Under the pieces are notes generated by a model. That model saw nothing but the letters and a program-made list of their open reading frames with translations, was not told the origin of the DNA and searched no databases. From Luoshenia tenuis (GTDB taxonomy: Bacteria; Bacillota; Clostridia; Christensenellales; GCA-900066905): a stretch of DNA of 64,000 nt. A program made the position numbers and the translations under genes. This document shows positions 8,780 to 17,967 of this stretch, in pieces. Each line of letters starts with the position of its first letter. Position 1 is the first letter of the stretch. The stretch spans positions 123,786 through 187,785 of the forward strand of contig NZ_JACRSO010000006.1 of the NCBI RefSeq assembly GCF_014384745.1, read 5' to 3'.

Positions 8780-9799
8780 ATGGTTAAAATTATCATCGAT
8801 GCGATGGGCGGCGATCATGCTCCGGGTGAGGTTGTCAAGGGCAGCGTCGAAGCGCTGAGCAGGTTTGAGGATATCGAGATCACGCTGGTGGGCCAGCAGG
8901 AGGCGCTGGAAAAGGCGCTTGAGGGGATGTCATATCCTGAAGGAAGGCTCAAAACCGTATTTGCCTCTCAGGTGATCGAGACGGGCGAGGTGCCCGTGCG
9001 CGCCGTCCGCCAGAAAAAGGACAGCTCAATGGTGGTAGGTATGCGGCTTTTGGCCGGCGGTGAGGGAGACGCGTTTATCTCAGCAGGCAGTACGGGTGCG
9101 CTGCTCACCGCGGGTATACTGATCGTCCATACCGTGCCCGGCGTACACCGCCCGGCGCTGGCGCCTATTTTGCCTACGGCGCGGGATCCCTTTATGCTGA
9201 TCGATTGCGGGGCGAATGTGGACTGCAAGCCCGTTAACCTGCAGCAGTTTGCCATGATGGGCAGCATTTATATGCAGGAAGTAGCGGGCAAAGAGAATCC
9301 CCGCGTGGGGTTGATCAATATCGGCGCGGAGGAGGAGAAGGGCAACGAGCTGACCCGAACGGTCTATCAGGAGCTTCAAAAGATGCCCATCAACTTCATC
9401 GGCAATGTGGAAGCGCGGGATATTCCGGAGGGAAATGCGGACGTGCTGGTCTGCGATGCGTTTGTGGGCAACGTGGTGCTCAAGTTCATGGAGGGCTTGG
9501 CCAGCACCATGTTTACCATGCTAAAAAAAGAATTGATGGCGACGAAGTTTTCCAGTATACTAGCACTAGGGCTGAAAAAACGCTTTGCCAGCTTTAAAAA
9601 ATCCATGGATTATACCGAATATGGCGGCGCCCCGCTGCTGGGGCTGAATAAGTGCGTGATCAAGGCGCACGGCAGTTCAAATGCAAAGGCCTTTTGCAGC
9701 GCGATCCGCCAGGCGCGGGAATTTAGTCAAAACGACCTGAGCGGCAAAGTCCGCGAGGGGATTGCGCGCGCAGGCGCGGCCTTTACGCGGGACGTGTAA
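8780..9799 (+). CDS. plsX: Phosphate acyltransferase PlsX
   Basis: Converts acyl-ACP to acyl-phosphate, the donor for PlsY in phospholipid synthesis; peripheral membrane enzyme. The N-terminal IIDAMGGDHAPGEVVKG, the SAGSTGALLTAG block and INIGAEEEKGNEL are all typical. 339 residues is normal. SD AGGAGGGG precedes the ATG. It is followed by acpP, the acyl carrier it uses, and by rnc, a conserved order in this phylum. Confidence 0.96.
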   Translation: MVKIIIDAMGGDHAPGEVVKGSVEALSRFEDIEITLVGQQEALEKALEGMSYPEGRLKTVFASQVIETGEVPVRAVRQKKDSSMVVGMRLLAGGEGDAFISAGSTGALLTAGILIVHTVPGVHRPALAPILPTARDPFMLIDCGANVDCKPVNLQQFAMMGSIYMQEVAGKENPRVGLINIGAEEEKGNELTRTVYQELQKMPINFIGNVEARDIPEGNADVLVCDAFVGNVVLKFMEGLASTMFTMLKKELMATKFSSILALGLKKRFASFKKSMDYTEYGGAPLLGLNKCVIKAHGSSNAKAFCSAIRQAREFSQNDLSGKVREGIARAGAAFTRDV

Positions 9800-9849
9800 A
9801 GGACAGGCATAGAGATAGAGAATAGATTTTGAAGGATGAGGTGCTGAAA

Positions 9850-10077
9850 ATGGTATTTGAGAAAGTAGCTACGAGGATCGCTAAACAGCTGGATATTGAT
9901 GCTTCCAAGATCAACATGGAATCCCGCCTGATCGAAGATCTGAAGGCCGATTCTCTGGACCTGGTGGAGCTGGTCATGGATCTGGAGCAGGAGTACGACC
10001 TGGAGATCGCGGATGAAGAGCTGGAGAGCATGAAGACGGTTGCCGATATCGTCACGTTTATCGAGCAGCACTCTTAA
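9850..10077 (+). CDS. acpP: Acyl carrier protein
   Basis: 75-residue acidic carrier that holds acyl chains on 4'-phosphopantetheine during fatty-acid synthesis. The attachment serine is S35 in LKADSLDLVELVM, the canonical DSL motif. I start at ATG 9850, with GAGGTG six bases upstream; the in-frame TTG at 9829 would only add seven residues that are not part of the fold. Confidence 0.95.
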   Translation: MVFEKVATRIAKQLDIDASKINMESRLIEDLKADSLDLVELVMDLEQEYDLEIADEELESMKTVADIVTFIEQHS

Positions 10078-10095
10078 TTACAACGAATTCGGGCG

Positions 10096-10120
10096 GGCCC
10101 GGGGATTATGCCCCCGGGCC
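10096..10120 (+). terminator. GC-rich hairpin between acpP and rnc
   Basis: A perfect 9-bp stem (GGCCCGGGG, 10096-10104; CCCCGGGCC, 10112-10120) with a seven-base loop. It lacks a real T-run (TTGATCG follows), so it may act as a weak terminator or a processing/stability element rather than a full stop. Confidence 0.55.
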
Positions 10121-10155
10121 TTGATCGTGCTATTGTGCTATAGGGATGAGGAAAA

Positions 10156-10839
10156 ATGGCGTATACCAAAGAACAATTTGAAGCGGATATCGGCCATCGC
10201 TTTTTAGACAGGCAGCTGCTGCGCTCTGCGCTGACGCATTCCTCCTATGCAGGCCGGCCGGAGGATTGGCCGCATAACGAACGGCTGGAATACCTTGGCG
10301 ACGCCGTGGTGGAACTGGCGGTGAGCGATTGGCTGTATAACCATATCCCGCCGCTTCCCGAGGGGCAGATGACCCAGGCACGGGCGCAGAGCGTGTGCGA
10401 GGCGGCGCTGGCCGGGTGTGCGCGGCAGATCAGGCTGGGTGAGCTGCTGTATTTAGGCAGGGGCGAAGAGCTGACCCATGGACGGGAGAAAAACTCCATC
10501 CTTTCAGACGCGTTTGAAGCCTTAGTGGGCGCTTTATATCAGGATGCGGGGTTTGATTTTGCCAAAGATTTTGTGCTGCGTGCCGTAGGTCCGCTGCTGA
10601 TCACAGCGCTAAACGGCGAAAATCAGGATTGTAAGACCCAGCTGCAAGAGCGGCTTAAACAGCTGCAAAGGGGCGATCCGGAGTATGTGATCCTTTCAAG
10701 CGAAGGCCCCAGCCACCGCCCGGTCTTTACCGCTGCGGTGGAGGCGGACGGACAGCGCCTGGGCCTTGGGCAGGGCGGCAGTAAAAAGGAAGCGGAGCAG
10801 GCTGCGGCTGCTGAAGCACTAGAGTGCCTGAAGGGGTAA
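10156..10839 (+). CDS. rnc: Ribonuclease III
   Basis: Double-strand-specific endoribonuclease for rRNA and mRNA processing. The signature NERLEYLGDAVVEL (residues 41-54; catalytic E45 and D49) and the second acidic cluster DAFEALVGALY are intact, and the C-terminal dsRNA-binding domain (about 155-226, ending KKEAEQAAAAEALECL) is complete. 227 residues is normal. In most Bacillota smc follows at once; here an AT-richer insert comes between. Confidence 0.97.
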   Translation: MAYTKEQFEADIGHRFLDRQLLRSALTHSSYAGRPEDWPHNERLEYLGDAVVELAVSDWLYNHIPPLPEGQMTQARAQSVCEAALAGCARQIRLGELLYLGRGEELTHGREKNSILSDAFEALVGALYQDAGFDFAKDFVLRAVGPLLITALNGENQDCKTQLQERLKQLQRGDPEYVILSSEGPSHRPVFTAAVEADGQRLGLGQGGSKKEAEQAAAAEALECLKG

Positions 10840-11007
10840 ATCTATAGAAAATAATGGCTTGAGTGCCGGCAATTTGTTTTAGTATCCGTTCCAGTCATAG
10901 CGCCATTTGTTGAACAACTACCTGTTTGCTGAAAATTTTTTAGGTAATTCAGTTGCATATTACAGGGCTTTTAGAATGCAGCCTTGTGCATTTTGAAGGA
11001 GACAGCC

Positions 11008-11898
11008 ATGAGGGAAGCGGTGCCCAAACACCAGGTTATTGAATATCTGAAAGAGGAACCTTTTTATATCGCAAACGTTCGTTTTTCTGCAGTAAATGAT
11101 TATTATGCAATAAATAGTCATTGGCATGAAGAGCTGGAGATCGCCTATATTTTAGAAGGAAATCCACACCATTATATTGATGGAGAATGCATTCAATCTG
11201 AAGCCGGGAGATTGATTGTTACAAATTCGGAAAGTGTGCATCATGTGACATGCGAGTTTGAACATTCCAGGGAAGAGGCGATATCTGCAGTTGTTCTATT
11301 GATCCATAACCGTTTTATTATGGAAAATTTCCCTGAGTACGGGACACTATGGTTTACCAATAATAAAAGACAGACCAAGCCGGAGATTAGAGATATTATG
11401 CTTTGGCTTTCTGCGTATGCTGAGAAAAAGGAACACCGCCCGCAAGAATATCTTTATGTTAAGGGATTATTGCTGCAATTACTCTACTATATGTATGAAG
11501 AAGGCATAGTTTCTCGAAAAGATCAGACCGCCATTGTCAAACGTCAGAATATACAGCCGTTAAAGGACATTTTGGTTTATGTGGAAGAACACTATCAATT
11601 GCCTCTCGCTCAGGCAGATGTTGCAAATCAGTTCTACTTGTCTCAACAGTATTTTTCGCGTTATTTCAAACAATGCACAGGTATAACTTTTACAGAACAT
11701 ATAACGCGATATCGGTTAGAAAAAGCAATAAAAGAGTTGCGAGATACGGATAAGCGTATTGTAGATATTGCACTGGATAACGGCTTTACAGAAGAAAGGC
11801 GATTTGCCTTTGCATTTAAAAAATTCTATGGTGTATCACCTTTGCAGTACCGTAGACAATTACATGCGTCTGACAAGAAAGATGATCTTATTAAATAG
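11008..11898 (+). CDS. AraC-family transcriptional regulator
   Basis: 296 residues: an N-terminal cupin-like sensor (HWHEELEIAYILEG, about 38-51) and a C-terminal pair of AraC helix-turn-helix motifs (about 190-290), with the typical DIALDNGFTEERRFAFAFKKFYGVSPLQYRR stretch read in parts. The ATG at 11008 has GAAGGAG six bases upstream. Codon use and base composition are clearly more AT-rich than in the flanking genes, and with the next gene it interrupts rnc-smc, so recent transfer is likely. It probably controls the adjacent esterase; the inducer is unknown. Confidence 0.92.
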   Translation: MREAVPKHQVIEYLKEEPFYIANVRFSAVNDYYAINSHWHEELEIAYILEGNPHHYIDGECIQSEAGRLIVTNSESVHHVTCEFEHSREEAISAVVLLIHNRFIMENFPEYGTLWFTNNKRQTKPEIRDIMLWLSAYAEKKEHRPQEYLYVKGLLLQLLYYMYEEGIVSRKDQTAIVKRQNIQPLKDILVYVEEHYQLPLAQADVANQFYLSQQYFSRYFKQCTGITFTEHITRYRLEKAIKELRDTDKRIVDIALDNGFTEERRFAFAFKKFYGVSPLQYRRQLHASDKKDDLIK

Positions 11899-12071
11899 CG
11901 AGATCAAAAGGAGAAAATTTAGTCGTATTCGTGCAAAAATTGGTAGGCGATGTACTTACACCATGTTTATAATGATGTTATCAGATATCGGCGTGGCGAA
12001 CATCAGATAATTTATATTTTCGGATCTTTAAAAGCGACGTGGAGCATTATTAAAAAAAGGAGCTGAAGTGT

Positions 12072-12962
12072 ATGTCTCAGATAACTGATAAGATTAGGAA
12101 ACAATTTAAAGAATCAGATGATATTCGGGATGCCGGCTTAATTACGCCGGATGATATCGTCCGCTATGATGATATTGTGTATGGGGAGGATCCGACCTCA
12201 CAGTCTCTGGATGTTTATCGCCCAAAAGCAGCTGTTGGAAAAGTGCTGCCCGTTATTGTCAGCGTTCACGGCGGTGGATGGGTTTATGGCGATAAAGAAA
12301 GATATCAATATTACTGCATGAATTTGGCTCAACGTGGTTTTGCCGTGGTTAACTTTACCTATCGTCTAGCGCCGGAATTCAAATATCCGAGTTCGTTGGA
12401 AGATACAAATTCAGTATTTACCTGGGTGCTGGATAATGCGCTGCAGTATGGTTTTGATGTGAAACATGTTTTTGCTGTGGGTGACTCTGCAGGCGCTCAT
12501 AATTTAGGGTTATACTGTGGTATATGTACAAATGCAGATTATGCAGCAGAATACGATTTTAAGCCGCCCACGGGTTTTTCTCCTACGGCGATTGCGCTTA
12601 ATTGTGGCGTTTACCGTATCACGCTGGCTGAAGGGGAACGGGATGAAACGCAAACCTTAATACAAGAATTCCTACCACAGAGGGGTTCCCCAAAAGAAAT
12701 TGAATTGATTAATGTATTGAACCATGTGACCGGAAATTATCCGCCTACTTTTTTAATGACATGCACTGGCGATTTTGTTAAGGAGCAGGCACCTATTTTG
12801 GCAGCAAAGCTAGCACAGTGTGACGTACCTTTTATATACCGATACTATGGGGATACTGATCACGTACTAGGTCATGTTTTCCACTGCAATATGCGGTCCG
12901 CGGATGCAAAACTGTGCAATGACGAGGAGTGTAACTTTTTTAAAGAGTTTCTTCAAAACTAA
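12072..12962 (+). CDS. Alpha/beta-hydrolase, HSL-type esterase/lipase
   Basis: 296-residue esterase of the hormone-sensitive-lipase branch. The oxyanion motif HGGGWVYGD is near residue 72, the nucleophile elbow GDSAGAHN near residue 136, a candidate acid at CTGDFVKEQ and a late histidine in YGDTDHVLGH. There is no signal peptide, so it is cytoplasmic. Like its neighbour it is AT-rich relative to the chromosome around it. It follows the AraC gene after 173 bases in the same direction. The substrate cannot be read; short acyl or sugar esters are typical for AraC-linked members. Confidence 0.88.
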   Translation: MSQITDKIRKQFKESDDIRDAGLITPDDIVRYDDIVYGEDPTSQSLDVYRPKAAVGKVLPVIVSVHGGGWVYGDKERYQYYCMNLAQRGFAVVNFTYRLAPEFKYPSSLEDTNSVFTWVLDNALQYGFDVKHVFAVGDSAGAHNLGLYCGICTNADYAAEYDFKPPTGFSPTAIALNCGVYRITLAEGERDETQTLIQEFLPQRGSPKEIELINVLNHVTGNYPPTFLMTCTGDFVKEQAPILAAKLAQCDVPFIYRYYGDTDHVLGHVFHCNMRSADAKLCNDEECNFFKEFLQN

Positions 12963-12991
12963 TATTAGGGCCAAGGTAAGATAAGGGATTG

Positions 12992-13024
12992 CCGCCCGGG
13001 CTTGTAAAAGCCTGGGCGGTTTGT
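12992..13024 (+). terminator. Intrinsic terminator after the esterase
   Basis: A 12-bp stem with one G-T pair (CCGCCCGGGCTT, 12992-13003; AAGCCTGGGCGG, 13008-13019), a four-base loop, then TTTGT. It ends the AT-rich two-gene unit. Confidence 0.85.
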
Positions 13025-13131
13025 GTTATGCAGGGCGCATATGCAAATGCCTTAATAGCTCCACAAGAATTTATTTAATGAACGTTTATGGGCAAATCTG
13101 GGCAGGTATACGCGCGCACTCATGGTAAACA

Positions 13132-13160
13132 TTGAAAAATAACATTTGTTATGCTAAAAT
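13132..13160 (+). promoter_or_regulatory. Distal smc promoter with a dyad in its spacer
   Basis: TTGAAA (13132-13137), a 17-base spacer and TAAAAT (13155-13160). The spacer holds a perfect dyad ATAACA-TT-TGTTAT (13139-13152), well placed for a repressor between -35 and -10. A transcript from here would have a leader of about 210 bases before smc. Confidence 0.6.
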
Positions 13161-13333
13161 TTAAAAACATGTCCAATGCTTTTCCAAATCGGAAAAGGTG
13201 GCGGGCCGTTAATTAGTATGGAGCAATTAAGCCGCCGGGGGCCATTTATTGCACCTGCCGGCAGAAAGTTGAACAGGTACGAGATTACAACATTATGCTG
13301 TAGAGCATAAAAACGTTATGATACATGATGCTA

Positions 13334-13342
13334 TGTTATAAT
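13334..13342 (+). promoter_or_regulatory. Proximal smc promoter, extended -10
   Basis: TGTTATAAT, an extended -10 (TGn before a perfect TATAAT at 13337-13342), with no good -35. It lies about 36 bases before the smc start. Confidence 0.6.
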
Positions 13343-13377
13343 AAAATGCATAAGCTATGAGGAGTAGAGAGACTCTT

Positions 13378-16300
13378 ATGTTTTTAAAAAAGCTGGAGAT
13401 ATACGGTTTTAAGTCCTTTCCGGACCGGATTGAAATCCAATTTGAGCGCGGGATCACCGGGATTGTAGGGCCTAACGGCTCTGGCAAAAGTAACATTGGC
13501 GATGCGGTGCGCTGGGTGCTGGGCGAGCAGAGCGCCAAGTCCCTGCGCGGCGGCAAGATGGAAGACGTGATCTTCAGCGGGACGGAGAAGCGCAAACCCC
13601 TTGGCTATTGCGAGGTGGCACTGACCTTTGATAACGAGGACCGAGGGCTGGATATCGACTATACCGAGGTCACTATTATGCGCCGGGTCTATCGCTCTGG
13701 AGAGGGCGAGTATTTTATCAATAAAAACGCCTGCCGCTTAAAGGATATTGTGGAACTGTTCCGCGATACCGGTTCTGGCCGGGAGGGGTACTCCGTTGTA
13801 GGACAGGGCAAGGTGGACGAGATCCTTTCCGCCAAGCCGGAGGACCGCCGCCAGGTATTTGAAGAGGCGGCCGGAGTGATGAAGTATAAGGCACGCAAGG
13901 AAGAGGCGGCGCGCAAGCTGGACCACACCCAACAGAATATGGCGCGCATCGAGGATATCGTGCAGGAGCTGGAGATCCAGATCGGCCCGCTAAAAGAACA
14001 GAGTGAAACGGCAAGGGTCTATTTAGAGCTGCGCGACCAGCTGCGATTGGCTGATCTGAACGCGTTTTTGCTGCAGAACGAGCGGCTGACAGAGCGTATC
14101 TCCGGCTACGAACAGAGCCTGCAGGATATGGGAAACCAGGCCGAGGCCCAGGGTGAGGAAGAGGCCCAGGTCAGCGCCCAGCGGGGCGTGCTGCAAGAGG
14201 AACTACACGCGCTGGAAGCGCAGCTGGATGCGCTGCACGCTAAAAGCGCCCAGGCTGGCACAGAGCTGGAGCGTACCGAAGGCGAACAGCGGCTGGAGGC
14301 GGAAAAAGAAGAGCATCTGCGGGCCGAAATGCGGCGCGTTGAGAACAAGCGCGCGGAGGATGCGCAGCTGCTACAAAACCTGAGGGAGCAGACGGCGGGC
14401 AACCGCTCCGCCGTCGAGGTGCGGGAAAAGGAGATCCTCCGCTTAAAGGGCGAGTGGCAGGCACTGGAGGAAAAGATCGGCCAGGCGGACCGGCAGATCG
14501 GGGAGAAGGAGGGCGAGATCGAAGCCTCCAAGGCCCGGGTGATCGATACGCTGAACCGCCTTTCGGATATCCGTAGCCGAAAAACACACTTGACGGCATT
14601 GCAGCAAAACGCTAAGAACCGCATAGCGGAAATGGAGCGCGAAGGCGAAAGCGCCGCCCAGCAGCAGCATACCTTTGCCGATGAATTGGCGCAGGCGCGC
14701 CAGCAGGGCCAAGCGCTGCTGGCGGATAAAGCCGCTTATACTGAAAGAATAGAAAAAAATGCGGCCCAGAGCCAAGCGCTGGAGGGGCAGCAGGCCCAGG
14801 CGCAAAACGAGGTGCGCCGCAGCGAGGCGGATTGGCAGAGCCTGCGTTCCCGCATCGAGCTGCTTATGCAGATGAAGCGGGAGCATGAGGGTTTTCAACC
14901 CAGCGTGCGCAGTATTCTAAGCGCCTGCGCCAAGAATGAGGCGCTGGGCCAGTGCATCTGTGGCGTGGTAGCGGAGCTGATGCACGTGCCAGCCAGAATC
15001 GAGCGGGCAATTGAAATGGTCCTGGGCCCCGCGCTGCAAAACATCGTTACTCCGGACGAGCAGGCCGCCAAAAAGATGATCGAATACCTAAAGCGCACAC
15101 AGACCGGCCGGGCGACCTTTTTACCGGTCAGCTCTATGGTGCCGCGCACCCTGAACCCGCGGGAGCGCCAGACGCTTTCACAGCCGGGCTGTATTGGAGT
15201 TGCCAGCGAGCTGGTCAGCTTTGATGGACGGTACCGCAATGTAATGGAATACCTGCTGGGGCGCACCGTGGTGGTGGAGAATATGGAGGCTGGCATTGCA
15301 CTTTCCAAAGTCAACCGTTCGGCTTTCCGCATCGTGACGCTGGACGGCGACCTGTTTAATGCCGGCGGATCGATGACAGGCGGCAGCTTCCGCGGCAAGG
15401 CGACCGGTATTTTGAGCCGGGCGCGAGAGTTGGAAGAGGGCAAGGGCAAGCTGGATGCGCTTAAAAATGAGATCCTTCAAAAGCGCGAGCGGGTGGCACA
15501 ACTGCAGCAGCAGAGCGAAGCGCTATCGCAGGAGAGCTTGGCGTTGCGCGCTGACCTGAACGCGCTGGAAGTGGATATTGCCCGGGAAAACGAACGCTGC
15601 AGCATCCTGGCCCAGAACCGGCAGGAGAGGGCTAACCAGGCGGCCCGCTTCCGCCAGGAGGCGGCGCAGTTGGGCGAGACATTGCTGGATATCGAAAGCG
15701 AACTGGCGCAAATCGCCCAGATGGAGCAGAATATCGAAGGCAACACTTCCTCCTCTCAAGAGGATATGACCCAGACGCAGGAGCAGCTTAGCGCCCTGCG
15801 CCAGGACCGGGCGGCGTTGCAGGAGCAGTCCACGGCGCTGCAGGTGCAGCTGGCAGCCTGGGAGAAGGAGTACCATGCCGATGTGCGGGATATCGACCGC
15901 ATTGGGCGGGATATCGCGCGGCTGGAAACCGAGGTGGCCCGGGCAGAGGAAGATGTGGCGCGCATGCAGCGCGAATTGCTGGACGCCAGAGGCCGGCAGG
16001 AAAAGTTAAAGGACGAACTGGCAGTTGAGCGCGGAGCGATGGATGCACTGCAGGCGGAGCTGGGCGAAAAGCAGGCCCTGCGCACACAAAAGCAAGAGCG
16101 CGCCGCAACCCTGGAGGCCAGGCGGGAACAACTGCAAAGCGAGCAGGCCGCCGTGCTGGAGCGCCAGCACCGCATCGACGTACAAAAAACGCGCGCGGAG
16201 CTGGAGATGGAAAACCTGCAAAAGCGCATTTGGGATGAGTATGGTTTGACCTATGGCACCGCGCAGGAATACCGCCGGGAGGGGATGAGCCTGGCGCAGT

Positions 16301-16956
16301 GCAACAACCAGGCGGGCGAGCTGAGGGGCCGCATCCGAGAGCTGGGCGACGTCAACGTCAACGCCATTGAAGATTATAAGCAGGTATCCCAGCGCTATGA
16401 GTTTATGAATGCCCAGCTACAGGACCTTCAGGCGGCTAAAGAGGATCTGATCGGCATCATCGAGGAGCTGCAAAAAAAGATGGCCGTGCAGTTTAAGGAG
16501 CGCTTCGCCATCATTAATGAGAACTTTAAGGAGATCTTTTCGCAGCTGTTTGGCGGCGGACAGGCCGAACTGCGGCTGCTGGATGAAGAGAACCTGCTGG
16601 AGTGCGGTATCGAAGTCGTAGCCCAGCCGCCGGGCAAAAAGCTGCAGATGCTCTCGCTGCTTTCGGGCGGGGAAAAGGCGCTGACGGCTATTGCGATTCT
16701 CTTTGCCATGCTGCGGCTCAAACCCACGCCGTTTTGCATTCTCGACGAGATCGAGGCGGCGCTAGACGAGGCCAACGTGGTGCATTTTGCCCAGTTCCTG
16801 CACGAGTACGCGCATAAAACGCAGTTCGTGGTCATTACCCACCGCAAGGGCACCATGGAGGCGGCGGACGCGCTTTACGGCATCGCAATGGAGGAAAAGG
16901 GCGTATCCCGCATGCTCAGCGTGCGGATGGAACCGGCCGGCGAGGCGGCTGTATAG
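13378..16956 (+). CDS. smc: Chromosome segregation protein SMC
   Basis: Large ATPase that compacts and segregates chromosomes with ScpA and ScpB. 1192 residues, the normal size. The Walker A motif GPNGSGKSN is at 31-39; two long coiled coils flank a hinge at roughly 510-670; the ABC signature LLSGGEKALTAIAILF is near 1094 and Walker B CILDEIEAALDEAN near 1120. I start at ATG 13378 (MFLKKLEIYGFKSF), the conserved N-terminus; the in-frame ATG at 13357 is inside the likely SD region (ATGAGGAG). smc heads a unit running through ftsY. Confidence 0.97.
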   Translation: MFLKKLEIYGFKSFPDRIEIQFERGITGIVGPNGSGKSNIGDAVRWVLGEQSAKSLRGGKMEDVIFSGTEKRKPLGYCEVALTFDNEDRGLDIDYTEVTIMRRVYRSGEGEYFINKNACRLKDIVELFRDTGSGREGYSVVGQGKVDEILSAKPEDRRQVFEEAAGVMKYKARKEEAARKLDHTQQNMARIEDIVQELEIQIGPLKEQSETARVYLELRDQLRLADLNAFLLQNERLTERISGYEQSLQDMGNQAEAQGEEEAQVSAQRGVLQEELHALEAQLDALHAKSAQAGTELERTEGEQRLEAEKEEHLRAEMRRVENKRAEDAQLLQNLREQTAGNRSAVEVREKEILRLKGEWQALEEKIGQADRQIGEKEGEIEASKARVIDTLNRLSDIRSRKTHLTALQQNAKNRIAEMEREGESAAQQQHTFADELAQARQQGQALLADKAAYTERIEKNAAQSQALEGQQAQAQNEVRRSEADWQSLRSRIELLMQMKREHEGFQPSVRSILSACAKNEALGQCICGVVAELMHVPARIERAIEMVLGPALQNIVTPDEQAAKKMIEYLKRTQTGRATFLPVSSMVPRTLNPRERQTLSQPGCIGVASELVSFDGRYRNVMEYLLGRTVVVENMEAGIALSKVNRSAFRIVTLDGDLFNAGGSMTGGSFRGKATGILSRARELEEGKGKLDALKNEILQKRERVAQLQQQSEALSQESLALRADLNALEVDIARENERCSILAQNRQERANQAARFRQEAAQLGETLLDIESELAQIAQMEQNIEGNTSSSQEDMTQTQEQLSALRQDRAALQEQSTALQVQLAAWEKEYHADVRDIDRIGRDIARLETEVARAEEDVARMQRELLDARGRQEKLKDELAVERGAMDALQAELGEKQALRTQKQERAATLEARREQLQSEQAAVLERQHRIDVQKTRAELEMENLQKRIWDEYGLTYGTAQEYRREGMSLAQCNNQAGELRGRIRELGDVNVNAIEDYKQVSQRYEFMNAQLQDLQAAKEDLIGIIEELQKKMAVQFKERFAIINENFKEIFSQLFGGGQAELRLLDEENLLECGIEVVAQPPGKKLQMLSLLSGGEKALTAIAILFAMLRLKPTPFCILDEIEAALDEANVVHFAQFLHEYAHKTQFVVITHRKGTMEAADALYGIAMEEKGVSRMLSVRMEPAGEAAV

Positions 16957-16980
16957 GACTAAAGAGGGGAGGAACGACCT

Positions 16981-17898
16981 GTGGCAGAATCCAAAGGACT
17001 ATTTTCGCGCCTAAAACAGGCGTTGACCAAAACGCGGGATAATTTTTCACAGCGCGTGGAGGAGCTGATCTCCTATTACCGGGAGATCGACGACGAATTT
17101 TTTGAGGAGCTGACCGATCTGCTGATCGCGGCGGATGTGGGGGTGAGCACCTCGCTCAAGATCATTGAGGAGCTTAAAGCTAAGGTAAAGGCGCAAAAGA
17201 TCGGCGATCCGGAGAAAGTGAAGGGCCTTTTGCGCGAGATCATCATCGAACTGCTGGGCGACGAGCCGGTAGGGCTGGATCAGCACAGCGGCCCGCAGAT
17301 TCTGCTGGTGGTAGGCGTCAACGGCGTAGGCAAGACCACGGCGATCGGCAAGCTGGCCAATAAATACACCCGGGAAGGCAAAAAGGTACTGTTGGCGGCG
17401 GCCGATACCTTTCGCGCGGCGGCGGCAGAGCAGCTGGCCGTATGGGCCCAGCGGGCGGGCGTGTCCTTGATCCGTCATCAGGAGGGGGCGGACCCTGCGG
17501 CGGTGGTTTATGATGCGCTGGAGGCGGCCAAGGCCCGCGGAACCGAGCTGCTGATCATCGATACCGCAGGGCGGCTGCATAACAAGAAAAACCTGATGGA
17601 GGAGCTGCGCAAGATCAACCGGGTGATCGAACGAGGCTATCCGGAGGCGGACTATACCGCGTATTTGGTGCTGGACGCGACTACGGGGCAAAACGCGGTG
17701 CAGCAGGCCAAGGTGTTTAGCGAAGTAGCCAAGCTGGATGGCATCATCCTCACCAAGCTGGACGGCAGCGCACGGGGCGGCGTGGTACTGGCCATCCGCA
17801 GCGAATTAGGGCTTCCGGTCTGCTTTGTGGGCGTGGGCGAGGGGATCGACGATCTGCAGCCCTTTGACCCTAGGGGATTTGCCGAGGCATTGTTCTAA
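16981..17898 (+). CDS. ftsY: Signal recognition particle receptor FtsY
   Basis: Membrane-associated GTPase that docks the SRP-ribosome complex at the translocon. 305 residues: only the NG domains, without the long acidic N-terminal domain of the proteobacterial protein, as usual in this phylum. G1 GVNGVGKTT is at 112-120, followed by ADTFRAAAAEQL, DTAGRLHNKKNLMEEL and the TKLDGSARGG block. The start is GTG 16981, preceded by GAGGGGAGG. It lies 24 bases after smc. Confidence 0.97.
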   Translation: MAESKGLFSRLKQALTKTRDNFSQRVEELISYYREIDDEFFEELTDLLIAADVGVSTSLKIIEELKAKVKAQKIGDPEKVKGLLREIIIELLGDEPVGLDQHSGPQILLVVGVNGVGKTTAIGKLANKYTREGKKVLLAAADTFRAAAAEQLAVWAQRAGVSLIRHQEGADPAAVVYDALEAAKARGTELLIIDTAGRLHNKKNLMEELRKINRVIERGYPEADYTAYLVLDATTGQNAVQQAKVFSEVAKLDGIILTKLDGSARGGVVLAIRSELGLPVCFVGVGEGIDDLQPFDPRGFAEALF

Positions 17899-17905
17899 AA
17901 TTTGC

Positions 17906-17933
17906 TTGACAGCTTGCGGAAAAACGCTATAAT
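17906..17933 (+). promoter_or_regulatory. ylxM-ffh promoter
   Basis: Consensus sigma-A promoter: TTGACA (17906-17911), 16-base spacer, TATAAT (17928-17933). Transcription should begin near 17940, inside the left arm of the palindrome listed next. Confidence 0.8.
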
Positions 17934-17935
17934 AG

Positions 17936-17967
17936 GACTGTAAAGGTTTTAACCTTTACAGTCTTTT
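17936..17967 (+). terminator. 13-bp perfect palindrome at the ylxM start site (terminator or operator)
   Basis: Left arm GACTGTAAAGGTT (17936-17948), two-base loop, right arm AACCTTTACAGTC (17951-17963), then TTTT. For transcripts reading out of ftsY it is a good intrinsic terminator. Because a consensus promoter ends just before it, it also covers the ylxM start site, so it may instead be a repressor operator or a 5' stem-loop on the ylxM-ffh mRNA. Sequence alone does not decide. Confidence 0.7.

Larger units (their letters stand above)
13025..13377 (+). other. Non-coding stretch upstream of smc
   Basis: About 350 bases without a supportable gene. It holds two promoter candidates for smc (listed separately), a 7-bp hairpin CTTTTCC/GGAAAAG near 13178-13198, and an imperfect inverted repeat around TTAATT/AATTAA (about 13205-13240). 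The only short ORF, 15 codons from an ATG near 13169, has no ribosome binding site. Confidence 0.6.

Noticed and set aside
10840..11007. Promoter for the AraC gene
   Set aside because: TTGCAT and TAGAAT occur but only 13 bases apart; no acceptable pair found, so none is listed.
11768..12010. An 80-codon + strand frame overlapping the end of the AraC gene
   Set aside because: Out of frame with the helix-turn-helix domain and without an SD; a shadow that runs into the spacer.
13169..13216. A 15-codon ORF in the smc leader
   Set aside because: No ribosome binding site and no sign of conservation that can be read.
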